From assembly GCA_945878525.1 (NCBI GenBank), contig CAMCTU010000002.1:1-64000 (forward strand): a stretch of DNA of 64,000 nucleotides. The letters are read 5' to 3'. This DNA is from Sphingobacterium thalpophilum (GTDB lineage: Bacteria > Bacteroidota > Bacteroidia > Sphingobacteriales > Sphingobacteriaceae). This document shows, in pieces, positions 17,598 through 26,970 of this stretch; within the stretch, counting starts at the first letter, position 1, and every line of letters begins with the position of its first letter. Both the position numbers and the translations under genes were made by a program. The notes under the pieces were generated by a model. The model did no database searches, was not told the DNA's origin, and saw only the letters and a list, made by a program, of their open reading frames with translations.

Positions 17598-17747
17598 TGT
17601 TATCTTGTGAGATTTCTTCAATCTTTATTACCTGAAAAAAACCTTTGTAATTATTCGTTATTATTCTGTTTTCAACACATGTTAATTACTAATTTGAAAA
17701 GCTTGAAGGCCTTTCCATTAAATTAGTGATAAATATTTTGGTTATTT

Positions 17748-20700
17748 ATGCACAGACAATACGCAATTTTCATCCTTCTATTGACATTTTTCGCTGTTCC
17801 GGTAGTTGCTCAGAACACTGCCTGGATTGAAGTAAATCAGTTTTACAAAGGCGGTCTAGAACTATGGGATCAGGGTAAATATGCAGCCGCATCCCAGCAA
17901 TTCAGCCGTGCTGTTCAAACTAAACAGACAAGCTCTGTGCATGCAGAATCTAATTCTGAATTTAGTCTAATCAAAGAAAATTCTGAATTCTATATAGCGC
18001 TGTGTGCACTTGAATTAAATAACAGCGATGCAGAATCCTTGTTTAGCGAATTTATATCTAAGTTTCCTGCGAGCAATTATACAAAACTAGCTTATTACCA
18101 TTTGGGTAAATCCTATTTTTCAAGAAAGAACTATCCAAAAACCATTGAATGGTTCACAAAATTAGAAGGAAACAATATTTCCGGAAAGGAATCTTCAGAG
18201 TATAGGTATAAACTTGCATATTCCTATTTCGAGTTAAAAAATTATGATCAGGCAAAACCAATATTTGCTGAGTTAAGGAATGAAAAAACTACCTATAACG
18301 AACTTTCTATTTACTATTTTGCATACATTAGTTATCTTCAAAAAGATTATAAAACTGCATTAACTGAGTTTGAAAAGCTCAAGGGCTCAAAACCTTATGA
18401 AAGCAGCTATCCCTACTATATTTCTGCCATGTATTTTCTGGATCAGCGATATGATGATGTAATCAATTATGCTATCCCAATTTTAAAATCTACCAAACAA
18501 CTCTATGAAACAGAACTGTTTAGAATTGTAGGAGCTTCATTTTTTGCAAAGTCTGATTATATCAGCGCAGGTGCATATTATAAAGATTTTCAAAAAAATG
18601 ATCTGGGCAGAACCCAGAATAATCAGGACAATTACCAAATTGGTTATACCTGGTTTAAGTTAAAAGACTACAAGAATGCAATTATTGAACTGGAAAAGCT
18701 TGAAACAACAGATGAGTATTTTCAAAGTGGAATGATTGCATTGGGCGAATCCTTTCTCAAAACAAATAATAAACAAGGTGCCAGAAGTGCGTTTTTCAAG
18801 GCCTCTAGATTAAACCTGGATAAAAAATTACAGGAAGAAGGATTGTTCAATTACGCTAAACTCTCTTATGAACTTGATTTTCATCAGGTTGCTTTAGATG
18901 CAACCCAGCTATTCATAAAAACATATAGCTATTCAGTTAAGCTGGATGAAGCAAAAGTACTGCTAGGAGAAATCTTGCTAACTACAAAAAATTATAAGGA
19001 TGCTATCGATATCCTTGAGAGTATTCCCAACAGAAACCGTGAAGCAAATGGAGTATACCAAAAAGTTACCTATTTCAGGGGACTTGAATTTTACAATGAA
19101 CGTGCCTTTCAGAATGGAATATCTATGTTCATGCGCTCAAATACTAATGTTGTTGATAAAGAAATTCATGCCTTGTCTACCTATTGGCTGGCAGAAGCGA
19201 TGTACGAAGTAAGGAAGTTTGGAGAATCTGTAGACAACTTTGAAAAGTTCATGAACTTACCGGCTGCAAAACAAACCGATGTTTATAATTTTGCACATTA
19301 TGCCCTGGCTTATGCAGCATTTGAACATGAAAACTACAGAAAAGCAGCAACATACTTTAAGCGTTTTTTGCAGGGGAATGAAAAAGATATAAATACAATC
19401 AATGATGCTGTACTTCGATTGGCAGACTCATATTTTGTTTTGAAAGATTATAATGACGCCATTGGATACTACGATCGGATTGTCTCCTATAAAACCTCAA
19501 GTGAGGATTATGCAATGTTTCAGAGAGGTATGATTCAGGGCTTGCAGGGACAGAATGATTTAAAGATTGTAACCCATCAATCACTTCTTCAGCAATTTCC
19601 AAAATCTAATTATTCTGATGATGCTGGATTTGAAATAGCCTATACTTATTTCATTAAAGGTGATTACGAAATTGCAAAAACTGACCTGAGTGCTTTAATA
19701 GAAAAATATCCCAGAAGCAGTTATGTGCCCAGGGCACTATTCACAATTGGTCTGGTTGAGCTGAATCAGGATCAGGAAGAATCAGCATTAATAACCTTTA
19801 AGCGTGTGATTAGTGAATACTCAACTACTGATGAAGCTAAGCTGGCGCTTGAGTCAATCAAGAACATTTACCTGCAAAGATCTGATGCAGCAGGATTTCT
19901 GGACTATGCAAACAGTACCAGTATTGGAAACTTAAGCGCTTATGAACAGGATTATATCACCTTTCAAGCTGCAAATAACCGCTTTTTAAATGGTGATTAT
20001 CAGGGTACATTTGAGTCGGTGAATGCTTATTTTGATAAATTTCCAAAAGCTGCACATGATAAACATGCAAAATTCATCAGAGCTGAAAGTCTGGTAAGAT
20101 TAAAACGACCAGATGAAGCCATTCCAGATTATGAATATATTCTAAATGATTGGACAAGCGATTATACCGAAAGGGCTCTAATGAGTATTGCCAAAATTTA
20201 CATCTCACAAGAAAAGTATAATGAAGCTGTTGTACACCTCAAAAAGCTGGAATTAACCTCAGAGTATAAATCAAATTACAATTTCGCCGTTAATAATTTG
20301 ATGGAAGCATATGCCAGCATGGGTTTACCTGATGAGACCCTTAAATACGTCAAATTCATCAGAGAATCAGAAAAATCATCTGAAGAAGATATTTTAAGAG
20401 CTGGGCTATATGCTGGAAAGGCAAATCTGATAATTGGTGATACCATTGAGGCTGTTAAAGAAATAGAGTTAATTGCAGACAGTACCCAAACTGTTACCGG
20501 TGCAGAAGCGAAATATCTTTTAGCAGAATTACAGTATAAAAAACAAGAATTTAAAAAATCACTAGCTACCGCATTTGATTTGACTAATAAAATGCCATCC
20601 CATGATTATTGGGTTGCCAAGACCTATATCCTCATTGCTGATAATTATGTTGCCATGAAGGATATTTTCCAGGCGAAGAGCACACTTCAAAGTGTAATTG

Positions 20701-20780
20701 AAAATTATGAGGAGAAGGAAGATGGCATTCTTTTGTTGGCTAAAGAAAAGTTGGATTCACTGAATAAACGCGCTAAATAA
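17748..20780 (+). CDS. Large exported TPR-repeat protein heading an envelope cluster
   Basis: 1010 residues. The signal peptide is MHRQYAIFILLLTFFAVPVV, with cleavage after VVAQ. The rest is almost entirely TPR/tol-pal-YbgF-like repeats, with many units such as SNYTKLAYYHLGKSYFSRKN, SNYSDDAGFEIAYTYFIKGD and SSYVPRALFTIGLVELNQDQ. It resembles periplasmic scaffolds such as BamD or YbgF but is far longer. I know no named function. It is coupled to the downstream barrel gene (TAATG overlap), suggesting a complex at the outer membrane, and heads a run of collinear genes to ExbB/ExbD/TonB. Acting as a lattice or adaptor there is inference. Confidence 0.85.
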   Translation: MHRQYAIFILLLTFFAVPVVAQNTAWIEVNQFYKGGLELWDQGKYAAASQQFSRAVQTKQTSSVHAESNSEFSLIKENSEFYIALCALELNNSDAESLFSEFISKFPASNYTKLAYYHLGKSYFSRKNYPKTIEWFTKLEGNNISGKESSEYRYKLAYSYFELKNYDQAKPIFAELRNEKTTYNELSIYYFAYISYLQKDYKTALTEFEKLKGSKPYESSYPYYISAMYFLDQRYDDVINYAIPILKSTKQLYETELFRIVGASFFAKSDYISAGAYYKDFQKNDLGRTQNNQDNYQIGYTWFKLKDYKNAIIELEKLETTDEYFQSGMIALGESFLKTNNKQGARSAFFKASRLNLDKKLQEEGLFNYAKLSYELDFHQVALDATQLFIKTYSYSVKLDEAKVLLGEILLTTKNYKDAIDILESIPNRNREANGVYQKVTYFRGLEFYNERAFQNGISMFMRSNTNVVDKEIHALSTYWLAEAMYEVRKFGESVDNFEKFMNLPAAKQTDVYNFAHYALAYAAFEHENYRKAATYFKRFLQGNEKDINTINDAVLRLADSYFVLKDYNDAIGYYDRIVSYKTSSEDYAMFQRGMIQGLQGQNDLKIVTHQSLLQQFPKSNYSDDAGFEIAYTYFIKGDYEIAKTDLSALIEKYPRSSYVPRALFTIGLVELNQDQEESALITFKRVISEYSTTDEAKLALESIKNIYLQRSDAAGFLDYANSTSIGNLSAYEQDYITFQAANNRFLNGDYQGTFESVNAYFDKFPKAAHDKHAKFIRAESLVRLKRPDEAIPDYEYILNDWTSDYTERALMSIAKIYISQEKYNEAVVHLKKLELTSEYKSNYNFAVNNLMEAYASMGLPDETLKYVKFIRESEKSSEEDILRAGLYAGKANLIIGDTIEAVKEIELIADSTQTVTGAEAKYLLAELQYKKQEFKKSLATAFDLTNKMPSHDYWVAKTYILIADNYVAMKDIFQAKSTLQSVIENYEEKEDGILLLAKEKLDSLNKRAK

Positions 20781-22459
20781 TGAATTTCAATACATTAAAA
20801 TATAGTCTGCTTCTAAGCTTATTTAGTTTGTCTGTTTTGACCAATGCACAGGTAAAAAACGATCAGAATCCTCCTGCACAGCAAGCAGCAGCGGGTGGAA
20901 CATTGTTGGAAGAAATAGAAGTTGTCAGACCCTATAAACCTGTTCTTGCAGATGCTGTTAAAATAAGAAGAAATCCTGACATGAATACGGTGGCAGCATT
21001 TAAGCCAGTACTTACCTACAATATCATTGATAAAAAACTGGATTTAAATACCAATATAAAAGAATTACAAGCTCAAAAAATGGCAGATGAGCAGCCTGTC
21101 ATACTTGGCAATAATTATTTAAAAGCTGGTGGCGGTAATTTCAATACTGCATTAGGTGAGATCTATATCAGTACCGGAAGAGATGAAGCCCTTCAAGCCG
21201 GTGCTTTTATTAAACATCTTTCACAAAAAGGCAGTATGGAGTTACAGCAATTTTCAAGACAGGAGCTCGGTTTGTTTGGGCGTACAATTACTGATGATTA
21301 TTCCTTGAGTGGAAAATTAATTTACGACAGAAATGCCAGTAATTTCTATGGCTTTGACCCGCTGTCTTCAGTTGCTACCGATATGAGCAAATTACAATTC
21401 AGCACAATAGGTGGTGAAGCTGAAATTGTGAGCAGTTATTCCGAAACAAACACTTTCAATTATTTTGCAAATATCAATGCCTATCAGTTCAGTAATATTG
21501 AAGATGCCCGCGAAAGTTCAGTATTACTCAGAGGATCGCTTAATAAGGTAGTAAAACAATCAAATATTGGCGTTAATGCCTCCATAGATTTAACATCAAC
21601 AAAAGACCAGGCTTATCAGATAGGAAACAATATCCTGCGAGCCAACCCCTACCTAAAACTAAAGGCTAAAGGCTTTAATCTTGATCTTGGAGTAAATATA
21701 GTTCAGGAATTTGGAACTCAGACAAGACTTAATATTTTACCTGCAGTTTCTGCAGAACTGCCAATTATACCTGGATATGCTACCCTATTTGCCGGTGTAA
21801 ATGGAGATGTGTTAAAAACAAGTCTTAGAGATCTTGCCTTTGAGAATCCTTACCTGAATAAAAACATCGCAATCAAAAATTCTCTGGAGAAAATGAATAT
21901 TTATGGTGGATTAAAAGGGAATGCCAGTGCCGAATTCGGATACAAAATAATGGCCTGGTACAAAACAGTAAACGATCTCCAATTATTTGTAAACAGCCAG
22001 GCTCTAACAAACAGGTTTGAAACAGTTTATGACAATGGACAAAGTAATATTTTAGGGGTTGAAGGTGAAATCAATATTAAAGCATCAGAATTTCTAAATC
22101 TAAATGGCAAAGCCCAGCTGTTAAATTATACATTGGCTTCAGAAAAAGCAGCCTGGTTTAAACCTAGTTTCCGACTGATGTCTAATGCTAAGCTCCAGAT
22201 TGACAGAAAGGTAATAATTGATGCTGAAGTATTATTTCAAGATAATGTTTATGCAAGGGTAAATAAAACACCGGGAACATATAATTCCAGAAGCATAGAC
22301 GGCTTTATTGATCTGAGTGCGGGTGCAGAATACAAAGTAAGTAGTAAAATCGGTGTTTATATTCGTGGAAATAATCTGATTGGAAAGCAATATCAAAGAT
22401 TTCTTTATTATCCAAGACTGGGAATGAACGTTTTAGGCGGGGTTAACTATGCATTCTAA
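20780..22459 (+). CDS. TonB-dependent-receptor-like outer-membrane beta-barrel protein
   Basis: 559 residues with a signal peptide (cleavage near residue 24, TNAQ). A conserved N-terminal periplasmic segment GGTLLEEIEVVRPYKPVLAD continues with AVKIRRNPDM; it may serve as a TonB-box-like or TPR-binding region. The remainder alternates polar and hydrophobic residues in barrel strands (for example ISTGRDEALQAGAFIKHLS and YTLASEKAAWFKPSFRLMSN) and ends in an aromatic, LGGVNYAF, a good BAM signal. There is no complete plug domain, and it is shorter than true TonB receptors. It overlaps the TPR gene by one base. The ligand is unknown. Confidence 0.8.
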   Translation: MNFNTLKYSLLLSLFSLSVLTNAQVKNDQNPPAQQAAAGGTLLEEIEVVRPYKPVLADAVKIRRNPDMNTVAAFKPVLTYNIIDKKLDLNTNIKELQAQKMADEQPVILGNNYLKAGGGNFNTALGEIYISTGRDEALQAGAFIKHLSQKGSMELQQFSRQELGLFGRTITDDYSLSGKLIYDRNASNFYGFDPLSSVATDMSKLQFSTIGGEAEIVSSYSETNTFNYFANINAYQFSNIEDARESSVLLRGSLNKVVKQSNIGVNASIDLTSTKDQAYQIGNNILRANPYLKLKAKGFNLDLGVNIVQEFGTQTRLNILPAVSAELPIIPGYATLFAGVNGDVLKTSLRDLAFENPYLNKNIAIKNSLEKMNIYGGLKGNASAEFGYKIMAWYKTVNDLQLFVNSQALTNRFETVYDNGQSNILGVEGEINIKASEFLNLNGKAQLLNYTLASEKAAWFKPSFRLMSNAKLQIDRKVIIDAEVLFQDNVYARVNKTPGTYNSRSIDGFIDLSAGAEYKVSSKIGVYIRGNNLIGKQYQRFLYYPRLGMNVLGGVNYAF

Positions 22460-22504
22460 TGCATTTTTTGTCTATTGATAATTTAAAATTAACTTTATCG
22501 CAGA

Positions 22505-23563
22505 ATGGAAATCGGGCTTTACATCGCAGAATTGTTAGGTGAACAGGATGAGGTAAGCGTCATCGGTTTGGGAACTTTTACCAAAGAAAGGATCGCTGGT
22601 AAATTTGATAAAAGTAGCAATCAATTCTATCCTCCTTCTTATCACTTATCATTCAAGGAAAATACGTTTATCTTCTCTGGATTAAGTGAGTATATAAGTC
22701 TGAAGAGAAGTCTTAGTATCTATTCATCAGAAGAATTGATCAAAAATTTTACAGAAACAATTCTGGATATCCTGAATAGCTCAGATACTGTTGAAATAAA
22801 TCATTTGGGCAGCCTTCATAAGGAAAATAACCATTTGACATTTAAGCAATCAGAAAGTTTTGGAATTGTAGACAAATTTTATGGACTAAAACCAATTTCT
22901 GAACTTAAAATAGCACCTATTCCTTCTTCAAATCAAAAAATCTTAACAGATGATGCGGTAAAACCTTTTCAGGTCGAAGAAGATGAACTAGATGAAGAAA
23001 TTTATTTTGATGCGCCAAAAGCCAGACTTCTGCCTATTCTGATAATCAGCATTCTTGCTATTTCTGGCTCACTCTTTTCATTATATTTTTTTGATCAGGA
23101 TTTTAATCAATTTATAAGGAATACCCTCTCGCCTAAAGTCACTCCCTCAGCTCCTTTTGAACCTGTAAAAACTTTAATTCCGGTAACTGCAGATTCATTA
23201 ACTACCAAACCGGCGGTAACTGATAGTGTTGCAGTAACTAATGATAAAAATCAAGAAATTGTACAAAAAGAAATTCCAAATAAACCCGTTGAAGTTTTAA
23301 TTGAAGAAAAAGTTCCTTCAAATAATGAAGGGCTTAGCTATGAGATAATTGTTGCTGCATTTGCAAGAAAAAAAGATGCAGAAAGCTATATAATCGAGAT
23401 GAGTTCAAAAGGTTATAAAGCAAAAATTGTTGAGAACCTACCAGGGAAAATGATGAAAATCAGTTTGGGTTCATTTACAGAAGAAGAATCTGCAAACACT
23501 GAACTTAAACAGATTCAAAAAAATATCAATAAAGATGCCTGGATAGCCAGAGTTAAACCGTAA
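22505..23563 (+). CDS. HU (CCDC81-type) and SPOR domain inner-membrane protein
   Basis: 352 residues in three parts. The N-terminal 130 residues (IGLYIAELLGEQDEVSVIGL onward, then a second unit ending LGSLHKENNHLTFKQS) resemble the paired CCDC81-like HU domains of Bacteroidota. One membrane helix follows near 177-198 (LLPILIISILAISGSLFSLY). A Pro/Thr-rich periplasmic linker then leads to a C-terminal SPOR domain (SYEIIVAAFARKKDAESYII to the end). SPOR domains bind denuded septal peptidoglycan, so the protein should link a cytoplasmic, possibly DNA-binding, domain to the division site. It follows the barrel gene by 45 bp and exbB is 13 bp downstream, which ties the ExbB/D/TonB set to septal envelope work. 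Confidence 0.85.
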   Translation: MEIGLYIAELLGEQDEVSVIGLGTFTKERIAGKFDKSSNQFYPPSYHLSFKENTFIFSGLSEYISLKRSLSIYSSEELIKNFTETILDILNSSDTVEINHLGSLHKENNHLTFKQSESFGIVDKFYGLKPISELKIAPIPSSNQKILTDDAVKPFQVEEDELDEEIYFDAPKARLLPILIISILAISGSLFSLYFFDQDFNQFIRNTLSPKVTPSAPFEPVKTLIPVTADSLTTKPAVTDSVAVTNDKNQEIVQKEIPNKPVEVLIEEKVPSNNEGLSYEIIVAAFARKKDAESYIIEMSSKGYKAKIVENLPGKMMKISLGSFTEEESANTELKQIQKNINKDAWIARVKP

Positions 23564-23576
23564 AAAATCCATAAGA

Positions 23577-24275
23577 ATGTTTCTACTGCAAATTGACACG
23601 TTAAACCCTGTAGCTGATGCTGCAGCATCAACCATTCAAACAATGCCAACAAATGAAGAATTAAGATTCATTGAGTTACTGTTCAAAGGGGGCTGGGTTA
23701 TGGTACCGCTCGCGCTTCTGGCCTTTATGGGTCTGGTAATTTTTATGGAGCGTTATTTTACCATTCGTAAAGCTTCTAAAAACGAAATGAACCTCATGTT
23801 ACAAGTCAAACAGAGTGTAAAATCTGCTAAACTTGATTCAGCTCTAGCCATTTGCAGAAACAGCAATACGCCATTGGGAAGAATGCTTGAAAAAGGCCTG
23901 TTACGAATAGGAAGACCAATTAAGGATATTGAAGGTGCTATTGAAAATGTTGGAAAACTTGAAGTTTCAAAACTTGAGAAAAATATAAGCATACTCGGTA
24001 TCATTGCAGGTATTGCCCCAATGCTTGGTTTTGTGGGTACTATCATTGGTGTTATTACCATATTTCACGAGGTTTCAGTAAAAGGAATCATTGAAATTGG
24101 AACTATTTCTGGTGGACTATATGTAAAAATGATTACTTCAGCCACCGGACTGATTATCGGTATCATTGCTTATGTGCTTTACCATATATTGAACATAATG
24201 GTAGACCGTATCATCCTGAAAATGGAAACTGATGCAATTGAATTTATTGACTTATTAGAGGAGCCGGGTAAATGA
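23577..24275 (+). CDS. exbB: MotA/TolQ/ExbB-family proton channel subunit
   Basis: 232 residues with three membrane helices (about 38-58, 137-160 and 175-197) and a large cytoplasmic loop between the first two. Family signatures are VGKLEVSKLEKNISILGIIA followed by GIAPMLGFVGTIIGVI, and GGLYVKMITSATGLIIGIIA. With ExbD it forms the proton-driven motor that energises a TonB or TolA protein. The sequence cannot decide between ExbB and TolQ; the SPOR neighbour makes a Tol-like role possible. exbD starts before its stop (ATGA overlap). Confidence 0.93.
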   Translation: MFLLQIDTLNPVADAAASTIQTMPTNEELRFIELLFKGGWVMVPLALLAFMGLVIFMERYFTIRKASKNEMNLMLQVKQSVKSAKLDSALAICRNSNTPLGRMLEKGLLRIGRPIKDIEGAIENVGKLEVSKLEKNISILGIIAGIAPMLGFVGTIIGVITIFHEVSVKGIIEIGTISGGLYVKMITSATGLIIGIIAYVLYHILNIMVDRIILKMETDAIEFIDLLEEPGK

Positions 24276-24670
24276 ATTTAAGAAAACGTCAAAGAGGGAA
24301 CGTTGAAGTCCACACCTCAGCATTAAATGACATCATGTTTTTCCTGCTGTTATTCTTCCTGCTGGCTTCAGCAGTTGCAAACCCCAATGTGGTCAAATTA
24401 TTTTTACCACGTTCAAATTCCGGACAATCCATTCCACAGAAAACTATTAATGTCTCAATAACAAAGGATCTGGAGTATTATGTAGAGAAAAAACAAGTGG
24501 ACGCAGCAAATCTGTTTCAAAGCATAGAAACTTATCAAAAGGCAAACCCAGATTTAACCATAATACTCTATGCTGACCGTACCATAGCGATTGAAAATGT
24601 AATCGAATTGACTGATATTGCTAATAAACTGAAGGTAAAACTTGTTTTAGCGACAGAAACAAAAAAATGA
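24272..24670 (+). CDS. exbD: ExbD/TolR-family biopolymer transport protein
   Basis: 132 residues: a short cytoplasmic N-terminus, one membrane helix (ALNDIMFFLLLFFLLASAVA, about 17-36) whose Asp at position 20 is the conserved proton-carrying residue, and a periplasmic domain ending KLKVKLVLATETKK. It starts inside the exbB stop and itself overlaps the next gene (ATGA), so the three are translated as a unit. It should form the rotor core inside an ExbB pentamer. Confidence 0.93.
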   Translation: MNLRKRQRGNVEVHTSALNDIMFFLLLFFLLASAVANPNVVKLFLPRSNSGQSIPQKTINVSITKDLEYYVEKKQVDAANLFQSIETYQKANPDLTIILYADRTIAIENVIELTDIANKLKVKLVLATETKK

Positions 24671-25488
24671 TTGAATACCGCCGAAAAGAAGAAAACAATT
24701 ATCCAAAAGCATATGCCATTTCTACAGGTATAATGCTTGCTTTTTTGGTGATAAGCTACTTTATTGTTGCCAGCCGTGTTGAACCGGATACAGGTACCGG
24801 AGGAATAATTGTGAATTATGGAACTTCTGAATTTGGCATGGGCGACGACTATATGAGCGTTGAAGAGCCTTCTACCTCGCCCGACGCTAATCTTACATCA
24901 CCGGATAAGGTGATCATAGAGAATACCACTTCAAACGAATCCAATTCTGAAATTTCAGATAAAACAATTGCTACTCAGGATAATGAAGAAGCTCCAGAAG
25001 TTATAACAAAAGAAAAAAGTAGTACCAAAGCACCGGCAATAACAACTCCTGCTAAAGATAACAAACCCGTTGTTAATCAAAATGCCTTGTACAAAGGCAA
25101 GAAAAATGATGGCTTAGGGAAGGGTGATGGTACGGGCACAGTTGCAGGAAACCAGGGAAGTACCAATGGCGACCCTTTGTCGCCTGATTATGGTGAGGGA
25201 GGTTCAGGAAACGGGCCATATAGTCTGGATCTGAAAAGTCGCAGATTCACAAATCTTACCCCACCTAAGGATAATGGTCAGAAATATGGCCGAGTTGCTG
25301 TACGGATATTTGTAGATAAAAACGGAGTGGTTGTAAATGCAATTCCTGGGGTTAAAGGCACCACCTTGTCGGATAAAGATATCTGGGAAAAATGTCGCCT
25401 AGCAGTAATTGGATCTTCTTTGAACAAGCTGGAATCGGCCCCAGAAGTTCAGATCGGAGTGGTGATGTTCAACTTCAAGGTAAAATAA
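24667..25488 (+). CDS. TonB/TolA-like energy transducer
   Basis: 273 residues. A cytoplasmic N-terminus (MIEYRRKEENNYPKAYAIST) precedes a single membrane anchor (about 19-37). A long low-complexity periplasmic linker rich in Thr, Ser, Asn and Gly (about 40-190) follows, then a small C-terminal domain starting near RVAVRIFVDKNGVVVNAIPG, the usual TonB-C pattern. It should carry energy from ExbB/D to an outer-membrane partner, plausibly the barrel encoded upstream. It lacks the YGAYELRK N-terminus of the second TonB at 26971, so the two are not simple duplicates. The 4-bp overlap with exbD marks the pair as partners. Confidence 0.85.
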   Translation: MIEYRRKEENNYPKAYAISTGIMLAFLVISYFIVASRVEPDTGTGGIIVNYGTSEFGMGDDYMSVEEPSTSPDANLTSPDKVIIENTTSNESNSEISDKTIATQDNEEAPEVITKEKSSTKAPAITTPAKDNKPVVNQNALYKGKKNDGLGKGDGTGTVAGNQGSTNGDPLSPDYGEGGSGNGPYSLDLKSRRFTNLTPPKDNGQKYGRVAVRIFVDKNGVVVNAIPGVKGTTLSDKDIWEKCRLAVIGSSLNKLESAPEVQIGVVMFNFKVK

Positions 25489-25509
25489 GTCCACATAATT
25501 GCCCAATTA

Positions 25510-26871
25510 ATGAATGTACCTGAGATAACTTCCGATAATTCTGAGGCTTCAGGGATTTTTAATTCTTACTCTGCTGTAATTTCCTACCTTTATTCTAGGC
25601 TTCCCATGTTTTCACGTCTTGGTGCCCTTGCAATAAAGGCAGATCTCATCAATACCGAAAAATTTTGTGCCCATCTTTCTGAACCACATAAAAAGTTTAA
25701 ATCGGTACATATTGGTGGAACCAATGGCAAGGGCTCTTCATCACATATGCTCGCTGCAATCCTTCAAACAGCCGGTTATAAAACCGGTTTGTACACTTCT
25801 CCTCACCTTAAAAATTTTAGGGAACGGATTCGTATAAACGGTGAAATGATATCAGAACAAGATGTTTTGGAATTCGTAAATAATAATTACGAATTTATCG
25901 AAGGAATTGAACCCTCCTTTTTTGAAGCAACAGTCGCGATGGCATTTAATCACTTCGCAATAAATGAAGTGGATATTGCAATTATTGAGGTTGGTTTAGG
26001 TGGTAGACTTGACTCTACAAATGTGATAAATCCTGAACTTTCCCTGATCAGTAATATAGGGTATGACCATATGAATATTCTGGGAAATACCCTGCAATTA
26101 ATAGCCGGAGAGAAGGCCGGAATAATAAAAAAAGGAACTCCGGTAGTAATCAGTCAACAACAAAGTGAAGTAGCTGATATTTTTTTAAAAAAGGCAGCAG
26201 AGCAGCAATCGAAAATCATATTTGCAAGTGAAGAATGGTCAATAGAAATGAGTAGTTCTCAAGAAAATTTACCTGAATTTTTAAAATTAGATATCAGTCA
26301 GAAAAATGATACAATTCCAGCCTGTTTCAGCTTTACTGAAATTGAATTAGACCTCACAGGAACCTACCAGTTAAAAAACCTAGGGGGCGTTTTAAGCGCT
26401 GTAAAGCAGTTAAGGAAATTGGATTATCAAATATCCGATCAGAACATTATTGAAGCACTTAGGCAGGTAAAGGCTTTAACAGGGCTAATGGGACGCTGGC
26501 AAATGTTGCAGGAAGCTCCTTTAGTTATCTGCGATACCGGACATAATGAAGATGGGATCAGGGAAGTGCTGAAAAACATAGAACAGAGCTCTTATAAGCG
26601 GCTTCATATGGTTATCGGAATGCTTGGAGATAAGGACAGCTCAGGAATTTTAAAAATGCTTCCTGAGGAGGCCACATATTACTTTTGTCAACCTGATTTA
26701 CCGAGGGCAAAGCCGGCAATTGAGCTAAGAGATGAGGCCAACACTTATAATTTGCATGGTGACTATTATTCTTCTGTGAGTGATGCTCTTGATGCAGCAA
26801 AAAAATCTGCCGATAAGAATGATCTGATCTTTGTTGGCGGCAGTACGTTTGTGGTCGCAGAGGTGGTTTAA
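25510..26871 (+). CDS. folC: Bifunctional folylpolyglutamate/dihydrofolate synthase
   Basis: 453 residues. FolC adds glutamate to dihydropteroate and to folates. The Mur-ligase-type P-loop is VHIGGTNGKGSSSHMLAAIL near residue 71, followed by YTSPHLKNFRERIRINGE, the EVGLGGRLDSTNVI metal and carbamate region, and a C-terminal domain with GRWQMLQEAPLVICDTGHNEDG. The start gives an N-terminal helix AVISYLYSRLPMFSRLGALA typical of the family. It lies 21 bp after the TonB-like gene. Its place between two TonB genes is probably incidental operon history; no envelope role is implied. Confidence 0.95.
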   Translation: MNVPEITSDNSEASGIFNSYSAVISYLYSRLPMFSRLGALAIKADLINTEKFCAHLSEPHKKFKSVHIGGTNGKGSSSHMLAAILQTAGYKTGLYTSPHLKNFRERIRINGEMISEQDVLEFVNNNYEFIEGIEPSFFEATVAMAFNHFAINEVDIAIIEVGLGGRLDSTNVINPELSLISNIGYDHMNILGNTLQLIAGEKAGIIKKGTPVVISQQQSEVADIFLKKAAEQQSKIIFASEEWSIEMSSSQENLPEFLKLDISQKNDTIPACFSFTEIELDLTGTYQLKNLGGVLSAVKQLRKLDYQISDQNIIEALRQVKALTGLMGRWQMLQEAPLVICDTGHNEDGIREVLKNIEQSSYKRLHMVIGMLGDKDSSGILKMLPEEATYYFCQPDLPRAKPAIELRDEANTYNLHGDYYSSVSDALDAAKKSADKNDLIFVGGSTFVVAEVV

Positions 26872-26970
26872 CCATTTGTATAAATCCTAAGAAATTTAGC
26901 TCCAATAAATTATTTCCGGATTATGGATTCTTCAATATTTTGTCATCAATGAGATATAAACTCAAAGCTG